Assembly: GCA_030374765.1 (NCBI GenBank)
Contig: JARGXX010000095.1
Location: 2,170,001 to 2,234,000, forward strand
From: Agarophyton chilense
Lineage: Eukaryota; Rhodophyta; Florideophyceae; Gracilariales; Gracilariaceae
Length of the DNA: 64,000 nucleotides
Direction of reading: 5' to 3'
The number at the start of each line of letters is the position of its first letter. The stretch's first letter is position 1. The notes beneath the pieces are model-generated. The model saw only the letters and a list, made by a program, of their open reading frames with translations, was not told the DNA's origin and did no database searches. This document shows positions 38,374-49,744 of the stretch, in pieces. Position numbers and translations under genes: made by a program.

Positions 38374-39630
38374 ATGGCGCCGCCGCGCGCGCCGCGCTTC
38401 GCGCACACCGTCCTGGGCTTCGCCGAGCACGTCGACGACGAGCGCGACCACACCCCACATCCGTTCCACTCCCACGCCGGCGGCCGCCCCGCATGGTTGC
38501 ATCGCACCCCCGTCAAACCCCCCCCCACGCCGCGCTGTGTTTCGTGTGGACGCGCGCAGCGTTTTTTCGCGCAGATCTACGCGCCGTTGGAGCGCGATCA
38601 AGTGGGACACGACGACGCGTTCCATCGCGTGCTCACCGTTGTGGTGTGCGCGCGAAGAGGGTGCGCGAAACGCGGCGCGGCCGTCGGTGTGTTGCGCGCG
38701 CAGTTGCCGAGAGGTAATGCGTTTTACGCGTGGGTTGCGGACGGGCGCGGGGGGCGCGCGGGGGGGGGGGGAGAGCTGGTGGCTCAGTGTGCGGCGTGTG
38801 GCTTCTTGGGCGAGATGCGTTGCCCGAGCTGCCGAGATGTTGTGTATTGCGGACGCGCGTGTCAGCTTGTGCATTGGCGGAGTGACCACCATGCTCTCCC
38901 TGCTGACGCCGACGCTGACGCTGATGCTGATGCTGGCGCTGGCGATGCTTCGACGCTGCGCTTCCGCGAGGTGCGCATCGTCACCGACGTGCACCCCGAC
39001 GTATCCGATGATTCCAGCAGCGCCGACTCGCACAGCGCCGACTCGCACAGCGCCGACTCGCACAGCACCGACTCGCACAGCACCGACTCACAGCACGAGC
39101 ACTCAGTCGACCAACCCCAACAGCAGCCGCCGCCCCACGGTACGTTTCAGGACGCGGACGAGCACGAGTTACCCGAAGAGTTGTTCCACGCGCGCACGCG
39201 CGACACAGACCACACGTACAAACGCTTCGCACGAGTCGTGGCCGCCGCTCCACACCAGGTGATACGCTACGAGCGCGGCGGGGTTCCATTGTGGGGTGCG
39301 GCTGCGCGCCAGTGCGAACAGCCGCCAACATGTGAGCGATGCGGCGCGGCACGCGTGTTCGAGCTGCAACTTATGCCGCAGTTGTTGTACTTTGTGTGCG
39401 GTGCCGGACGCGTGCGCACGGCGTGTGCGCGGCGAGACGCGGCAATTCAGACGAAGAAGACGACGACGAAGAAGACGACGACGAAGAAGACGCTTGAATT
39501 GGACGATGACGATGACATTGATTTGGACTGGCTCACCGTGTGTATCTTCTGCTGTGAGCGTAGCTGTGGTGGCGACGCGCCGTACGTGCGCGAGTTTGCG
39601 TGGCTGCAGTCGGGTGTCCCGCAGCATTGA
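38374..39630 (+). CDS. PDCD2: PDCD2 family ribosome-assembly chaperone
   Basis: A 418-residue homologue of PDCD2 (yeast Tsr4), a dedicated chaperone of ribosomal protein uS5 (RPS2) needed for 40S assembly. The N-terminal half has the paired CxxC motifs (CVSC at 55-58, then CARRGC at 92-97). A MYND-type zinc finger follows at 139-172, from CAACG to HWRSDHH. The conserved C-terminal domain runs from about 295: YKRFARVV, HQVIRYERGG, LWG, then CERCGAARVFELQLMPQLL and a final block with ERSCGG and YVREFAWLQ. Between the halves are a DADADADADA run (about 178-187) and five copies of S(A/T)DSH at 216-240 encoded by a 15-bp tandem repeat. ATG 38,374 is the first in frame. Confidence 0.93.
   Translation: MAPPRAPRFAHTVLGFAEHVDDERDHTPHPFHSHAGGRPAWLHRTPVKPPPTPRCVSCGRAQRFFAQIYAPLERDQVGHDDAFHRVLTVVVCARRGCAKRGAAVGVLRAQLPRGNAFYAWVADGRGGRAGGGGELVAQCAACGFLGEMRCPSCRDVVYCGRACQLVHWRSDHHALPADADADADADAGAGDASTLRFREVRIVTDVHPDVSDDSSSADSHSADSHSADSHSTDSHSTDSQHEHSVDQPQQQPPPHGTFQDADEHELPEELFHARTRDTDHTYKRFARVVAAAPHQVIRYERGGVPLWGAAARQCEQPPTCERCGAARVFELQLMPQLLYFVCGAGRVRTACARRDAAIQTKKTTTKKTTTKKTLELDDDDDIDLDWLTVCIFCCERSCGGDAPYVREFAWLQSGVPQH
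39020..39092 (+). repeat. 15-bp tandem repeat inside PDCD2
   Basis: Five near-identical units of the type gccgactcgcacagc encode Ser-(Ala/Thr)-Asp-Ser-His repeats in a disordered linker. Length variation between strains would be expected and would keep the frame. Confidence 0.75.
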
Positions 39631-39863
39631 ACTGTGCATTGCGCGTACACCACCGCACACGCATTACAGCGTGCGACAGCGCGCGCTCGCCCACCGTAAA
39701 AGGCGTCCGCCCCGCCACCTTTTTGCTCTCGTCCTCTGCCCCCTCTACTTCCTTCACCGCTCGCCTACAACCTTCTTCTCCTCCCGCCCACCTGCCCTTC
39801 CCCCCCGCCCCCTTCTGCCCCTTTCTTTCTTCTCTCTCTCCCCCCCCCGCTTCCGCGTCTGCA

Positions 39864-42800
39864 ATGACCACCCGCAAGTCCTCCTCCCGCAGATCCATCT
39901 CCGCCGCCCACCAGCGTCCCCGCCAAAAGCCCTCCATGCCGCCCTTCGCCGGCGTCGAGGACCATGCCATGATTACCGTCCTCACTCTTCTCATGGCAAA
40001 GCACGTCACCGTTGTCGCCCATGCCATCACCTACACCGGTCTCTTCGCCGGCACCCACCGCCCCTCCAACAAGCACGCCCTCTGCCTCGACCTTCGTTTC
40101 GCCCGCTTCTCGCGCACCCCCTCCCCGCCCGTCGTCGTCAACGACATGCGCGCCTCCAACGCCCGTCGTATTCTCATCCCGCTCTCCTCGCTTTCTTCCG
40201 TCACCGCCGCCGTGCCGCAAACCCTTCCGCATTCGCGTCCGCACACCGCTCCGCCCGCCACCACCACACCCGCCTTTGCCACCGACGCCCACATTGCGCG
40301 TCCCGCCCACCGCACACCCAGACAGCTCAAGCGCTTTGACCACTTTGACCCCCCCGCTCACCCCGCCCCGTCTGTCCCCGCAACCACCCCTGCCGCCGCC
40401 ACCGTTGACGAGCAGACCTTTGGCCATCTCGCCACCAACGCCGCCCGCGCCCGCAACTGGGACCAGTTCCAGGTCAACCGCGACAAGTTTGGCGTCGACC
40501 CCACGTTTGACGAGACCCAGTACACCACCAAGATCGACCGCTCCGGCGCCAACTTTGAGCAGCGCGAGCGTGAGGCGCAGCGCATGGCCGACGAGATTGA
40601 AAGCACCGAGTCGTCCAACATCCACCTCCGCGAGGAGCGCAACCAACAGCTGCGATCCGACTGCGATGAAGACGCCAGGTTCAGCTCGGTGCAGCGTTCC
40701 TCCGCCCCGAACCTGCCCAAGTCAGCCCCGAGCCTGCTCAAGTCCGCCCCGAGCCTGCCCAAGCCCACCGCTCACCCGCGCCGCAGCTACCTTGCCGCCG
40801 CCTCGGGCACCGCCGAGCAGCCGGCCCCGCCCAAGTCGCCTGCCCCATCTTCTGCCAAAACTAATGCTCCTGCCGCCCCCGCCACCGCTACTGCGGCCAA
40901 CAACGCCCTCGGCTCAAGCCCCAGCCCCAGCCCCAACCCCGGCAAGCATGTGCCCACTGCTAGCGCCAAGGCTGGAAACGCCGGCGGCCACGCCAAGCAG
41001 CATAGTGCTACTAATGCCAAGCACAGCTCTGCCGCAAATGCCAAGCAACACGCTTCTGCAAATGCAAAGCACCACGCCCCGCCGAAAAACTCTCACGCGT
41101 CCTCCAAGTCGTCCTCTGCTGCACAGGCAAAGTCACCGCCGGCGGACAACGGTGCCAACAGTAGAGACGGCAACACCACCACTACCACCACCAACACCGG
41201 CAAATCGCGCGCCTCCACAGCTTGGCCGGCTACGAGCGCCTCTCCTACTGCTACTGCTGCGACTGGAAAGGCCAAAAATAACAAAACCAACAACCCACCG
41301 TCCTCAAAGCCTTTGGCGCACACCAAGTCCGCCAATTCCACCAAGACCGCCTCCCCGAACGCCTCCTCGTCGTCCTTGTCTTCGTCGCCCCCGCCGCACG
41401 GAAAGGAGCCCGCGCAGCCTGCTCGCTCCGCGGCCGCGCCCAAGGCAGCTGCGCTTTCGGCTAATTGCGCTGCTGACAAGGAGCGCACGCCCAATGAGAA
41501 GCAGCCCAAGCCGTCCGCGGTGCGAGAGCGCACTGGCAGCCTCCCGCAGTTTATCAAGAGCCGAAACTACATTACGGGGAGAAACTCGCCAAACCAGTCT
41601 CGCAACTCCCCCATGCCTACTTCTTCGGTGGCGGACACCTCGGCTGTGGGCGTTTTGAACCTTGACGCGCAGACCCCCAACCTCGGGCCGGAGCAGATCA
41701 AGCGATTTGAGGAGTACAAGACGAATCGCGAGTTCCAGTCCATCGCGGCCAATCGCGAGAAGATCACCGACGACCTGAAGAAATTCAGCACGCAGCTCGA
41801 TTCGAGAAACGGCTCTATTCGTCGCGCCCACAACAACAACCATCCTTCGCAAACCATCTCTAGAGTGTCGAGCAACGTATCGACCTCGTCCACTTCCAAC
41901 CCCTCCACCAACCTCACTCCTGAAAAATCGACTGTTTCGAATGTAACCTCCAATTCGGCTGTAACTTCTGACAAGAATAACAATAACTTAGTGACTACAG
42001 AAAAGAAGCAACGAAGTAAGAACTCTGGCATTGATAAGAAGAAGCGCGGTGAGAAGCCGCACGACAGTGCTAGTGCTGGGAAGAAGTCCGCGGACAATCT
42101 CAAGAGCTCCGAGGAACCAAAGCACAAGCAAAAGCCCAAGTTTAAGTTGAACCCTAATGCGCAGGAATTCAAGTTCAACCCTGACGCCCCAGCGTTTGAG
42201 CCCGGTACCCCGAAGATTACGCCTCAACCGTCGCCCGCCCCGCCGGCTGCTATGATGACTTCTTTCCCCCCGGGGGCCGTCGCTCCGCCAGAGTTTTCCC
42301 AGCCCATGCCCCACCCTCAAGGATACGCAGTGGCCATGCAGCAACCTATGGCCCACATGCCATACGCCGCACAGCCTTATGTCGTGATGTCACCCGGGGT
42401 GCACGCGGCGGTTCCGGGTTCTGGACCCATGGGATACCCATACATTCAAGGTAATCAGATGGGATTCCCGCCGGGTCCCGTTCCCGGGCGCTATCCGCCA
42501 AGCCCTGGAGTGCCGGTGTCGTACGGTGGCGTTTACCCGCCGGTAGCTCCCATAGTAATGGCTCAAGGTCCGCAGAGGGTTCCGTCGTCGGCATATTACT
42601 ACAACCCAGGCCCATATGCCGGCGTTCAGGGTGGAAATCCAAGCATGCCTCATCACCCAGGTCAGCATATGTTCCCGCAACATCAAATGGGACCAGGACC
42701 AGGCCAGATGCAAGGTGGAATGGGAGGAGGTCCCCGCGGGCCTCATGGTACTCATCGTAGGGGTGGGCCCGGAAAAGGGCGTGGTAAGCAGTATAATAGT

Positions 42801-42893
42801 CACTCACATGGCCATCCTAACCACAACACGGTAGATAGACAGTTACCGACTTCTCCCCACGGTGCTGCTACCTCCGATACTGGAGCTCGGTAG
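39864..42893 (+). CDS. ATXN2: Ataxin-2 homologue (Lsm, LsmAD, PAM2)
   Basis: A 1,009-residue homologue of ataxin-2/Pbp1, an RNA-binding regulator of poly(A)-binding protein, translation and stress granules. A short basic N-terminus is followed by the Lsm fold at about 33-112 (MITVLTLLM..VTVVAHAITYTGLFAG). The LsmAD domain at 189-272 is well kept: NWDQFQVNRDKFGVDPTFDE, YTTKID, MADEIES and HLREERN. A long low-complexity stretch rich in Ser, Ala, Pro, Lys and Asn follows, then a second conserved block (EQIKRFEEYKTNREFQSIAANREKI cut short here for length, near 613-640). The PAM2 motif LNPNAQEF at about 762-769 would bind the MLLE domain of PABP. The tail is Pro/Gly/Met/Gln-rich and ends RGG-like. 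ATG 39,864 fits; upstream frame without support extends further. It lies 233 bases after PDCD2 and converges with ADK. Confidence 0.93.
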   Translation: MTTRKSSSRRSISAAHQRPRQKPSMPPFAGVEDHAMITVLTLLMAKHVTVVAHAITYTGLFAGTHRPSNKHALCLDLRFARFSRTPSPPVVVNDMRASNARRILIPLSSLSSVTAAVPQTLPHSRPHTAPPATTTPAFATDAHIARPAHRTPRQLKRFDHFDPPAHPAPSVPATTPAAATVDEQTFGHLATNAARARNWDQFQVNRDKFGVDPTFDETQYTTKIDRSGANFEQREREAQRMADEIESTESSNIHLREERNQQLRSDCDEDARFSSVQRSSAPNLPKSAPSLLKSAPSLPKPTAHPRRSYLAAASGTAEQPAPPKSPAPSSAKTNAPAAPATATAANNALGSSPSPSPNPGKHVPTASAKAGNAGGHAKQHSATNAKHSSAANAKQHASANAKHHAPPKNSHASSKSSSAAQAKSPPADNGANSRDGNTTTTTTNTGKSRASTAWPATSASPTATAATGKAKNNKTNNPPSSKPLAHTKSANSTKTASPNASSSSLSSSPPPHGKEPAQPARSAAAPKAAALSANCAADKERTPNEKQPKPSAVRERTGSLPQFIKSRNYITGRNSPNQSRNSPMPTSSVADTSAVGVLNLDAQTPNLGPEQIKRFEEYKTNREFQSIAANREKITDDLKKFSTQLDSRNGSIRRAHNNNHPSQTISRVSSNVSTSSTSNPSTNLTPEKSTVSNVTSNSAVTSDKNNNNLVTTEKKQRSKNSGIDKKKRGEKPHDSASAGKKSADNLKSSEEPKHKQKPKFKLNPNAQEFKFNPDAPAFEPGTPKITPQPSPAPPAAMMTSFPPGAVAPPEFSQPMPHPQGYAVAMQQPMAHMPYAAQPYVVMSPGVHAAVPGSGPMGYPYIQGNQMGFPPGPVPGRYPPSPGVPVSYGGVYPPVAPIVMAQGPQRVPSSAYYYNPGPYAGVQGGNPSMPHHPGQHMFPQHQMGPGPGQMQGGMGGGPRGPHGTHRRGGPGKGRGKQYNSHSHGHPNHNTVDRQLPTSPHGAATSDTGAR

Positions 42894-43046
42894 TTTGTTT
42901 TACTCTTTAATTCATTCGCTCCAGGGACTAACTAATGGCCATGTAGGAAAAAGAAAAAAAAAAAAAAGTCAACACAAGACTCCTACAACTCCCTCTCGCA
43001 CAAGCACCCTTCCATCTTCATCTTCGTTCATATCCATGTCTATACT

Positions 43047-44126
43047 TTAGTCGGAATACGTGGGCTTGCCCGGGAATGCACAACCGGACTGCTGAATGAT
43101 AACATTTGCTGCGTAGTGACCGCGAGCAATGCATTTGTCAGTCTTCGCGCCGGCGGCCAATCCGGCCAAAAACCCACCGACAAATGCATCCCCTGCCCCG
43201 TTCGTGTCAATGATGTCATCCTGCTTGATTGGAATCACGGGATAGTGATCTACAGACCACACGCGACTCTCATCGGCAACAACCACGATCGTAGCGTGTG
43301 AGCCCTGCGTGAACACCACCGTTCTTGGGCGCGCGGTCTCCTTCGGATATTGTGCCAGCGTGATGGCAATGTCTTCCACGGTCTTTGCTTCCCATGCCAT
43401 GGCCTCAGAGAGAGTGTTGGCCTCTGTCTCGTTGCCGAAGCAAATATCCACGTACGGAAACAGGTTTTTCATCGCCTCGAAGAAAGGCGGAACCTGCATC
43501 AGGAACGGTGCTGAAAGATTGAAGCTCATGACCTTCTTCTTCTCAGCGGCATGCTTGGCGACAGCCATCATGGACTCGGGCGACACGGTGAGGAAGAACC
43601 CCGCAGTGTAGAATACTTTGGCATTCTCAACAATAGCCCACTGCTTCGCATCCTTGAGGTGATCGGCCTTGTACGTATTGGCGGCGGAAAGGTTGGCCAC
43701 TAGAGACCTGTTGTTGCCGGTGATCACGACTGCGCAAGTACCTGTTGGCACCTCCGGATTGACAAAATAGCGAACATTCACACTGTCTTCTTCGCAACAG
43801 GCCGTCATCTTTTTCCCAAACTCGTCATCCCCGATGGCGCCAAAGTAGGAGGTGGCTTTTCCCTTCTGAAGCATCCACTGGGCGACACGAATGGAATTCT
43901 GAGTAGCGCCACCAGCGATGTAGATCACATCGTCGACTGCCGCAAGCTCCTCATACAGAGGCATGTGCTTCTGCTCAGCCAGTATGGCATTGTTCGGCTC
44001 TAATCCGTACTTTGAGAGAACCTCATCTGAAACAGCCGCCGAGATATCCAAGAGAGGATTGCCCATGCCGAGAATTACACCTTCAGCGATCGCATCTTCC
44101 AACCCAGCTGTCATGTTGTGTACCAT
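43047..44126 (-). CDS. ADK: Adenosine kinase
   Basis: A 359-residue PfkB-family kinase converting adenosine and ATP to AMP and ADP in the cytosol, which salvages purines and removes adenosine made by the methyl cycle. GMGNPLLDI at 20-28 is the typical substrate-binding start. GGATQNS is at 72-78, and YFGAIGDDEFG near 94-104. The C-terminal PfkB signature DTNGAGDAFVGGF is at 307-319, with Asp313 as catalytic base. Length is normal for the family. The ATG at 44,126 was chosen because it leads straight into the domain; a second Met four codons on is also possible. Convergent with ATXN2, 153 bases apart. Confidence 0.96.
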   Translation of the reverse strand: MVHNMTAGLEDAIAEGVILGMGNPLLDISAAVSDEVLSKYGLEPNNAILAEQKHMPLYEELAAVDDVIYIAGGATQNSIRVAQWMLQKGKATSYFGAIGDDEFGKKMTACCEEDSVNVRYFVNPEVPTGTCAVVITGNNRSLVANLSAANTYKADHLKDAKQWAIVENAKVFYTAGFFLTVSPESMMAVAKHAAEKKKVMSFNLSAPFLMQVPPFFEAMKNLFPYVDICFGNETEANTLSEAMAWEAKTVEDIAITLAQYPKETARPRTVVFTQGSHATIVVVADESRVWSVDHYPVIPIKQDDIIDTNGAGDAFVGGFLAGLAAGAKTDKCIARGHYAANVIIQQSGCAFPGKPTYSD

Positions 44127-45010
44127 TAGAGGAAATCGGGAACCACGAATTCGTGAAAGAGTTGAAGCAAGCCAAGCTAGATGAGGGAAGTGAGGTTGCT
44201 TTGATCCAAGCGATGCACTCGATGCGCACGAGGCCGTTGGGATAACCAACGAGTCGCTAGTAGCTTTTATGGATTTTTCACAATCAATGGCTTTCTGGCT
44301 TTCGCTGTAAGGGTCGGGGCTTCATCCAAAGTGTGTGGCACAAAACTTGGTTTTGTGGGTATGTGGCGCACCGCGCATTCGCCATCGGTCCATACGGGGC
44401 CATGACCCAAACGATGGTATCTACTCTTCCTCGTTCAAAACCGAAAATTTTCGGAAACGGATGGCTTTTCAGGAAATCGTTCACGGTGCATCGATGTTGT
44501 CCAGGATCTGATGTTCAGGTGTCCTGTTTCAAGGGCACGACAAAAGTTTACTTGACCGTTTACTTTTCAAACCTCCATTCATGAAGAAAGATTGAGCACC
44601 AGATGGTAATCAACATGGGACCATTCGGAGCAAGAGCGAAACGAGAGCCCAGTAAATGAACCATGTGCGCGGCCAACACAGCCTCAAAGTGAAGGCGAGA
44701 TACCTTCTGATGAGTTGATTCAAACACAATCAAAGCAGCAGGAACGCTGAAGCTGCCAAACGACAACTCAAATGCGAACAAATGCGTCATACTGCCAAGG
44801 AGAAAGATCTTTTTTCCCCAGTGAAGCAAGAACCGAAACAGGAACGAGAGGAACAAAAGGAGAACGTCAAAGCTTCAAAGAGAAGAGAAAAAACAGGTAT
44901 GACTAGTGCTGTTATGTTTTACTGGCGAACCACCAAACCACCATGTGCCAAGGATACGGGACTTAGCACCACGCCCTATCTATGTCGGACTAAAAACCAG
45001 CAACTTGTAG
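44127..45010. other. Intergenic region; possible unsupported small exon
   Basis: Holds the ADK 5' region and the 3' end of the EEP gene. A plus frame around 44,715-44,895 is Lys/Glu/Arg-rich (AKEKDLFSPVKQEPKQERE) and ends at a CAG/GTATGA that looks like a 5' splice site. I found no matching domain and no certain second exon, so no gene is called. Confidence 0.3.
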
Positions 45011-46315
45011 TCAGATCTGGACTCTGACCACAACCGGCAGGTGGTCGCTGCAAGATGCCCGCTTTTGTGCGGCATGTTTGTGTCCGCTTTGGCCAAGGCT
45101 TTGGCGGCGTCCGCCAAAATCAAAGCACCATGCGTCCTTCACTCGACCGCGAGAGCCTTCGGAAATCCATATATTATCGTACCATTGGTTTCCAATTGTG
45201 GTTGCAGACTGTATCGTGCCGTAGGGGTGCCAAAGCAAACCTGGCTCCGCCGGTGGTCTCACCAGTTCAACAAGCGCTGCCTCTCTCAACGGAGAAAATG
45301 CGACGGAATCAGAGTTCATGTTGAAATCCCCAAGCACAATAATCGTGTCGTTCATCAAGTCATCTTGAAGAAGCTGGCGAAGCTTGCGCACAATCGAAGC
45401 AACTGCCCTAATTTCTTCCCGCGGGTCGACTTGGTCGAGATGTACGTTTATCAAAGCTATATATTCATCGCTCCTTTCGCTCGTACCTAAAAGTATTATT
45501 TCAGGAGCACGTTTGAAAGGCAGTGCAATTAGAAGACTTTCCAGTTGCCTGACACCACGGTACTCGAAAAACTTGTCAAGACGATATAGAGTGGCCAACC
45601 CACTTCCCAACACCTCGTCACCACCGTAAGCCTCGCAACAACGCCAAATTACTCCTGATTTTTCCCGCAATCGATCACACAAATCTTCAGCAACGCCTTC
45701 ACACACTTCTTGAAGAGAGAGAATATCGGTTTGGGCATCAGTAATAAATCGAAAAAGATGGCCAATCTTCTCTTCGTATCGTTCGCTGTATACTGACATT
45801 CTACCCGCGTTCCACGAGGATAAGACGATATCTTCCTTGACTTGTTGCCTTTTTTCTTCAGCAAATGACGAAGCTCCTCGCAAGAGTGAGGGATGAATGT
45901 ACGGTCTTCCTCTTCTTGTTCGCACTGAGCGCTTGGTCGTTGATGTTTCGAAAGACAGGACTAAATCCTGCTCAGCACATGCTTTTTCTAGTTTAGAAAA
46001 CTTGATACCTTTGACGCGTCTGTCAAAATCAGCAGCTCCTTGGAAGCTTCCATTAAGCGCTCGCTCGGTTGTAATTTTGTTCAACGTTCTTATTCCGACT
46101 CCGTGCACCACTTGCAGATCGTTCGAGAGCTCTTCGTCTGTTGCTCCGTTAAGTCGCACAAGTTTTCGATGGATCTCAGTCGCGGATGATTCAGTCGGCG
46201 ATTCTAAGGAAAGTCTCGTTTGATGTTCGAATTCCAAGAGAACTGCAGCCGAGTCTCTTCGATCAAGGTGCTCATATGTTGGAAGAAATGCTCGAGACTG
46301 GTATTTGGGAGGCAT
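45011..46315 (-). CDS. EEPD1-like HhH and endonuclease/exonuclease/phosphatase protein
   Basis: A 434-residue protein with two parts, as in animal EEPD1. Residues 50-115 resemble a helix-hairpin-helix DNA-binding region (DLQVVHGVGIRTLNKI at 66-81). Residues 163-434 are an EEP domain with all the usual boxes: SSWNAG (Asn169), LQEV (Glu203), NVHLDQ, VLGDFNMN, YDNIWIS and the terminal SDH (423-425), so Mg-dependent phosphodiesterase activity is likely. EEPD1 acts as a 5' endonuclease at stalled replication forks; that role here is inferred from architecture only. ATG 46,315 is the only candidate before the HhH. A bacterial-type DNase-like relative would be an alternative reading. No intron is needed. 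Confidence 0.8.
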   Translation of the reverse strand: MPPKYQSRAFLPTYEHLDRRDSAAVLLEFEHQTRLSLESPTESSATEIHRKLVRLNGATDEELSNDLQVVHGVGIRTLNKITTERALNGSFQGAADFDRRVKGIKFSKLEKACAEQDLVLSFETSTTKRSVRTRRGRPYIHPSLLRGASSFAEEKRQQVKEDIVLSSWNAGRMSVYSERYEEKIGHLFRFITDAQTDILSLQEVCEGVAEDLCDRLREKSGVIWRCCEAYGGDEVLGSGLATLYRLDKFFEYRGVRQLESLLIALPFKRAPEIILLGTSERSDEYIALINVHLDQVDPREEIRAVASIVRKLRQLLQDDLMNDTIIVLGDFNMNSDSVAFSPLREAALVELVRPPAEPGLLWHPYGTIQSATTIGNQWYDNIWISEGSRGRVKDAWCFDFGGRRQSLGQSGHKHAAQKRASCSDHLPVVVRVQI

Positions 46316-48050
46316 ATGAGCTGTAATTTATTTCTGATATCGCCCATACCCGTGCTGCAGTGGTTCGGTCAAGTCAAATGTGTGCGAGCTCCCAAACTAC
46401 ACGAGAAGGACATAGGATACAGAAAGTATAATGTAAAAGCCCGGGTAATACGGACGCTTCCACACTGCTTTGGCGCATTTCATAATCCAGTTGGCACGAA
46501 GGGCTTCTCTGACTTTTTTGATGAACTTGAGGTCACATGTTGCACGACGTATCGCTCACAGCCTGTCAGGCCAGAAGGCCGTTTCGAAGCGCTTGGTCTC
46601 GAGTCGAAAAGATGCCAACGGATATGTCCTGTGCCAGGTTCTCAGCCAATGAATGACAACGTTTCTGTGCAGCTACAGAGTCCTTCGAACACTGTCAGAT
46701 CGCATTACGGTAGATAGACATGAGGAGTGAAAGCGGGCAATACACGATTGCCACCTGGCACATGCCGCCGGCGCTGCATACTAAACCTCACCCTTGCTCG
46801 GCCCCGAGACACTGGGGACAGAGGACAAGGGGGTACACCTTGTGCCCGCTCAATCTTCCCCGATGCCACGGCGCGCTTTACGAGCACATACTACACTTTA
46901 AACCAACAGCCCTCCCGCTCTGCGTACGATTGCCTGTAACAGTTATCGGCCCAGCGTCAGGAGCTGTTATGTATTTCAAACTGACAGACCCGCCAAAGTT
47001 AGACCCAACAACGAATCTATAAAGATGATGCCGCAAAGTTTGCCTATATGTAAAAATTATCCCTACTGCTGCAAAAAAGCACCAATCGTCGTTAACAAAC
47101 AATTTTAGCTACTCTAATCCTACCGGTGTATAAAAAAGCGTGAAATAGTGCGCCAAACTCCGTCGTCGACGATGCTTAGGAATTTCGAATTGTTTACTAT
47201 AAGCAGAAAACCCAATTGGAAGAAATATGCGAAATCCTCGAGCTTATCGCAGTCGATCCTATAATTTCTGTCTTGTAGCGTTTGAATTCTTCTTTTAATC
47301 GTGTAAAAAACTACCGCCGGTGCAAGGGTAAAAAATAACTAGATTTGTTTCCGTTTGCAATTGCTTGACTGTTAATCATCTCACCCACAATTTTCTTTCA
47401 TTTTAGTCTTAGGTTGAAGTATTTTGGGCAATAACGCTGTTGAAAAATGCATATTTGAGTGTAAAGACTTCACTTATTGCCAAAATACAACTTTTATGCT
47501 CACAAAAGCCCGCATGAGAAATAAAAGGCACATTTATGATATTCAGAACCAAGTCAATCTTGTGGAGTTCTAGAAGTCTGTTTAAAACCTCTTTTAATTG
47601 TTATCGAAGCCTAACCCTAAGCTTTCACGGCACAATAATCACAATATGACAAAAGTAAAGCTTTTGGTACCCGAAAGAAAGATCAACGAAACCGCAATTT
47701 AGTTCTAGGGACACTTAGAGACACTCGTTCAAAGACCTGCCGAACTTTTTCTATCAAGCAGATCCTTCAATCTTCGCACAGATGCCGTCTAATCCTGGAT
47801 GATTTTGTTGCGGTCAAACTGAATCTCTCCTTTACTACTTCGGGATCTGCAGCTAACTACACGATGGAGGATCTTGAAGATATATTGAATCAGAAAGTCC
47901 AAACAGCCTTATCGGCAACATTTAAATCCAACTAGAACATACTATCTCGCTTGGAATCTAAGGTGGATAAAAATGCGTCAGCATCGTATTTCAAACTGGG
48001 CATTTCGAAGAGAAAGCGCACCGATGTTATGGCCTGGAAAGGTTAAAACT
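46316..48050. other. No gene recognised
   Basis: Transition from the gene island to AT-rich repeat DNA. Frames at 46,220-46,717 and 46,720-47,022 show no domain. The last 300 bases may belong to the gag part of the Copia relic, but nothing diagnostic is readable. Confidence 0.4.
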
Positions 48051-49744
48051 CGTTCTTTCTGTTCGATTTTGGTGATACCGAGCACATGACAGGCAATTAC
48101 TTGTGCTCAAGTCCCTCATTTATATTGAAAAAGAAAAAGCTGGAACTTAAACGCTCCTATTCAGACGTTGGGTCTACAGATCTTCGTCATGGATGAAATC
48201 ATTCGAGAAAATATGCCTGCAGAGAGCGAAACCGTTGATTTAACGCGGATTTTAGGCCAGGCGCCGCCACATCAAAGCGCAATCATTCCTAAGGCGTGGG
48301 TTGGGGCGAATTCTGATGTGATTAGTGGAACAATGATTCCAAAACCCATCATCGACATTGGCTGTCCTTGTAGTGCGGGAGGCATCCAGTCTAGTGCTGC
48401 ACTATTAATCGCAATGGGGATCTAATTTCACGTTAAAGACCTCGATTTTGACCCTTTCTATCATGGGTTTGGTCCAAAATGTTCGAATCCAAAATTGGTG
48501 TTTGGAATTTTGATATTGAATAACGAAGGACTCAACGATGTAGAAGCAGACATAAAGTCCTACATTACTGAAGGCGACGGGTCTCTGCTACTCTGGAATG
48601 ACATAGTGTCACGTTCGGACCTCATGGGCTCGGACAAGGCGCTCATAGTGCCCGTTTTGCTCGGAATCTCCCGGGATGACCCAGTTCTGTAAACATAGTC
48701 CTTGGGGAATACAATATCCGCGGAACACACTTAGTCGTCGTTCCTTCGAAAGAAACGTCGCTTAATCCCTTCTTCTCCTTCCATTCTTTTTCCTCTCTAG
48801 GAATCCTCAGCCGACTTACAAAGTCCCTGGCAAAGACGATAAGAATCCAACCCATGCCCGCCGATTCGCCACAAAGCTTCACTGTCAGTCCCACCTCTCT
48901 ATCAAGGATATGAAAAAGCTTTGCAGTCGAGCCGGGATATTTAATGAAACTCTTTCTGGTGAGCTCGTGCAGGCCTACAATTCTTGCACTTCGTGCAAAA
49001 GATCTGGCCGCCCATAACCTTCACGGAAGATATCACTCAAGATAATACTTGGTGAGTTCAACGAGCACCTTCAAGTCGACTTCCTGCTCGTTCGTGAGCT
49101 TTGAAAACTCCCCATCCTGCATATGAAAAATGTATCCACTGGTCTCGCAGTCACTGTCTTGATGACTTCAAGAGATATGACCGATTTCACTCACATGACT
49201 GTCGTTCATTGGTTTGATGTTTTGGGCCTCTATCAAAGTTTTCAGGAGACCCAGAGTTCAACAAAGACCCTATTCAGCGAATGTGTGCCGAGAATCAGAT
49301 ATTACTCAAAACGCGCCCTGTTCGACACTACAGCAAATTTGGAAGCGTCGAATCGAGCAACGAAACCATCCGAACTTTTGCCCAAACGGTCGTTCTCGAC
49401 AAATACCATCTGGGGGAAACTCGTCAACTTTATTGCAGGGACTTTGAGATCCTCTTAAAAGTCACATTCCTGCAGAATGTGATGTAGGGTATCAAGTCGT
49501 TCAGCAGCTTTAAGCTTGGGCACGGCTACATTCCTTTTGTTTCTGGGTTACCCAAGATGCTACCAGAGAAACTCCTCGCTCTCTACCACAAACAAGTTTT
49601 CAGGCGTGCCGTACACACCTTGCTCCGTACTAAGCCATCGCTTCCTTTATCAAAACACCTTCTGACACTCACCACTGCGGTATACGTCTTCAAAAGGGTT
49701 GGAAAGCATGATGACTGGTATAAGGCATTTGTGGTCACTACTAC
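48051..49744 (+). pseudogene. Copia pol relic, part 1 (protease and integrase)
   Basis: Broken Ty1/Copia polyprotein in plus orientation. Protease-like wording occurs twice: FDFGDTEHMTGN at about 48,063-48,100, and PIIDIGCPCSAGG near 48,348-48,386 with a later ITEGDGSLLLWND. The integrase follows with a zinc finger (HCQSH near 48,877, then CTSCKRSGRP near 48,985) and core fragments in several frames. RHYSKFGSVES is at 49,319-49,351 and KLGHGYIPFVSGLPKM at 49,511-49,558. A C-terminal module ends with VYVFKRVGKHDDWYKAFV. PR directly followed by IN is the Copia order. The frame is cut exactly at 49,744 by chromovirus B and resumes at 60,419. Confidence 0.75.
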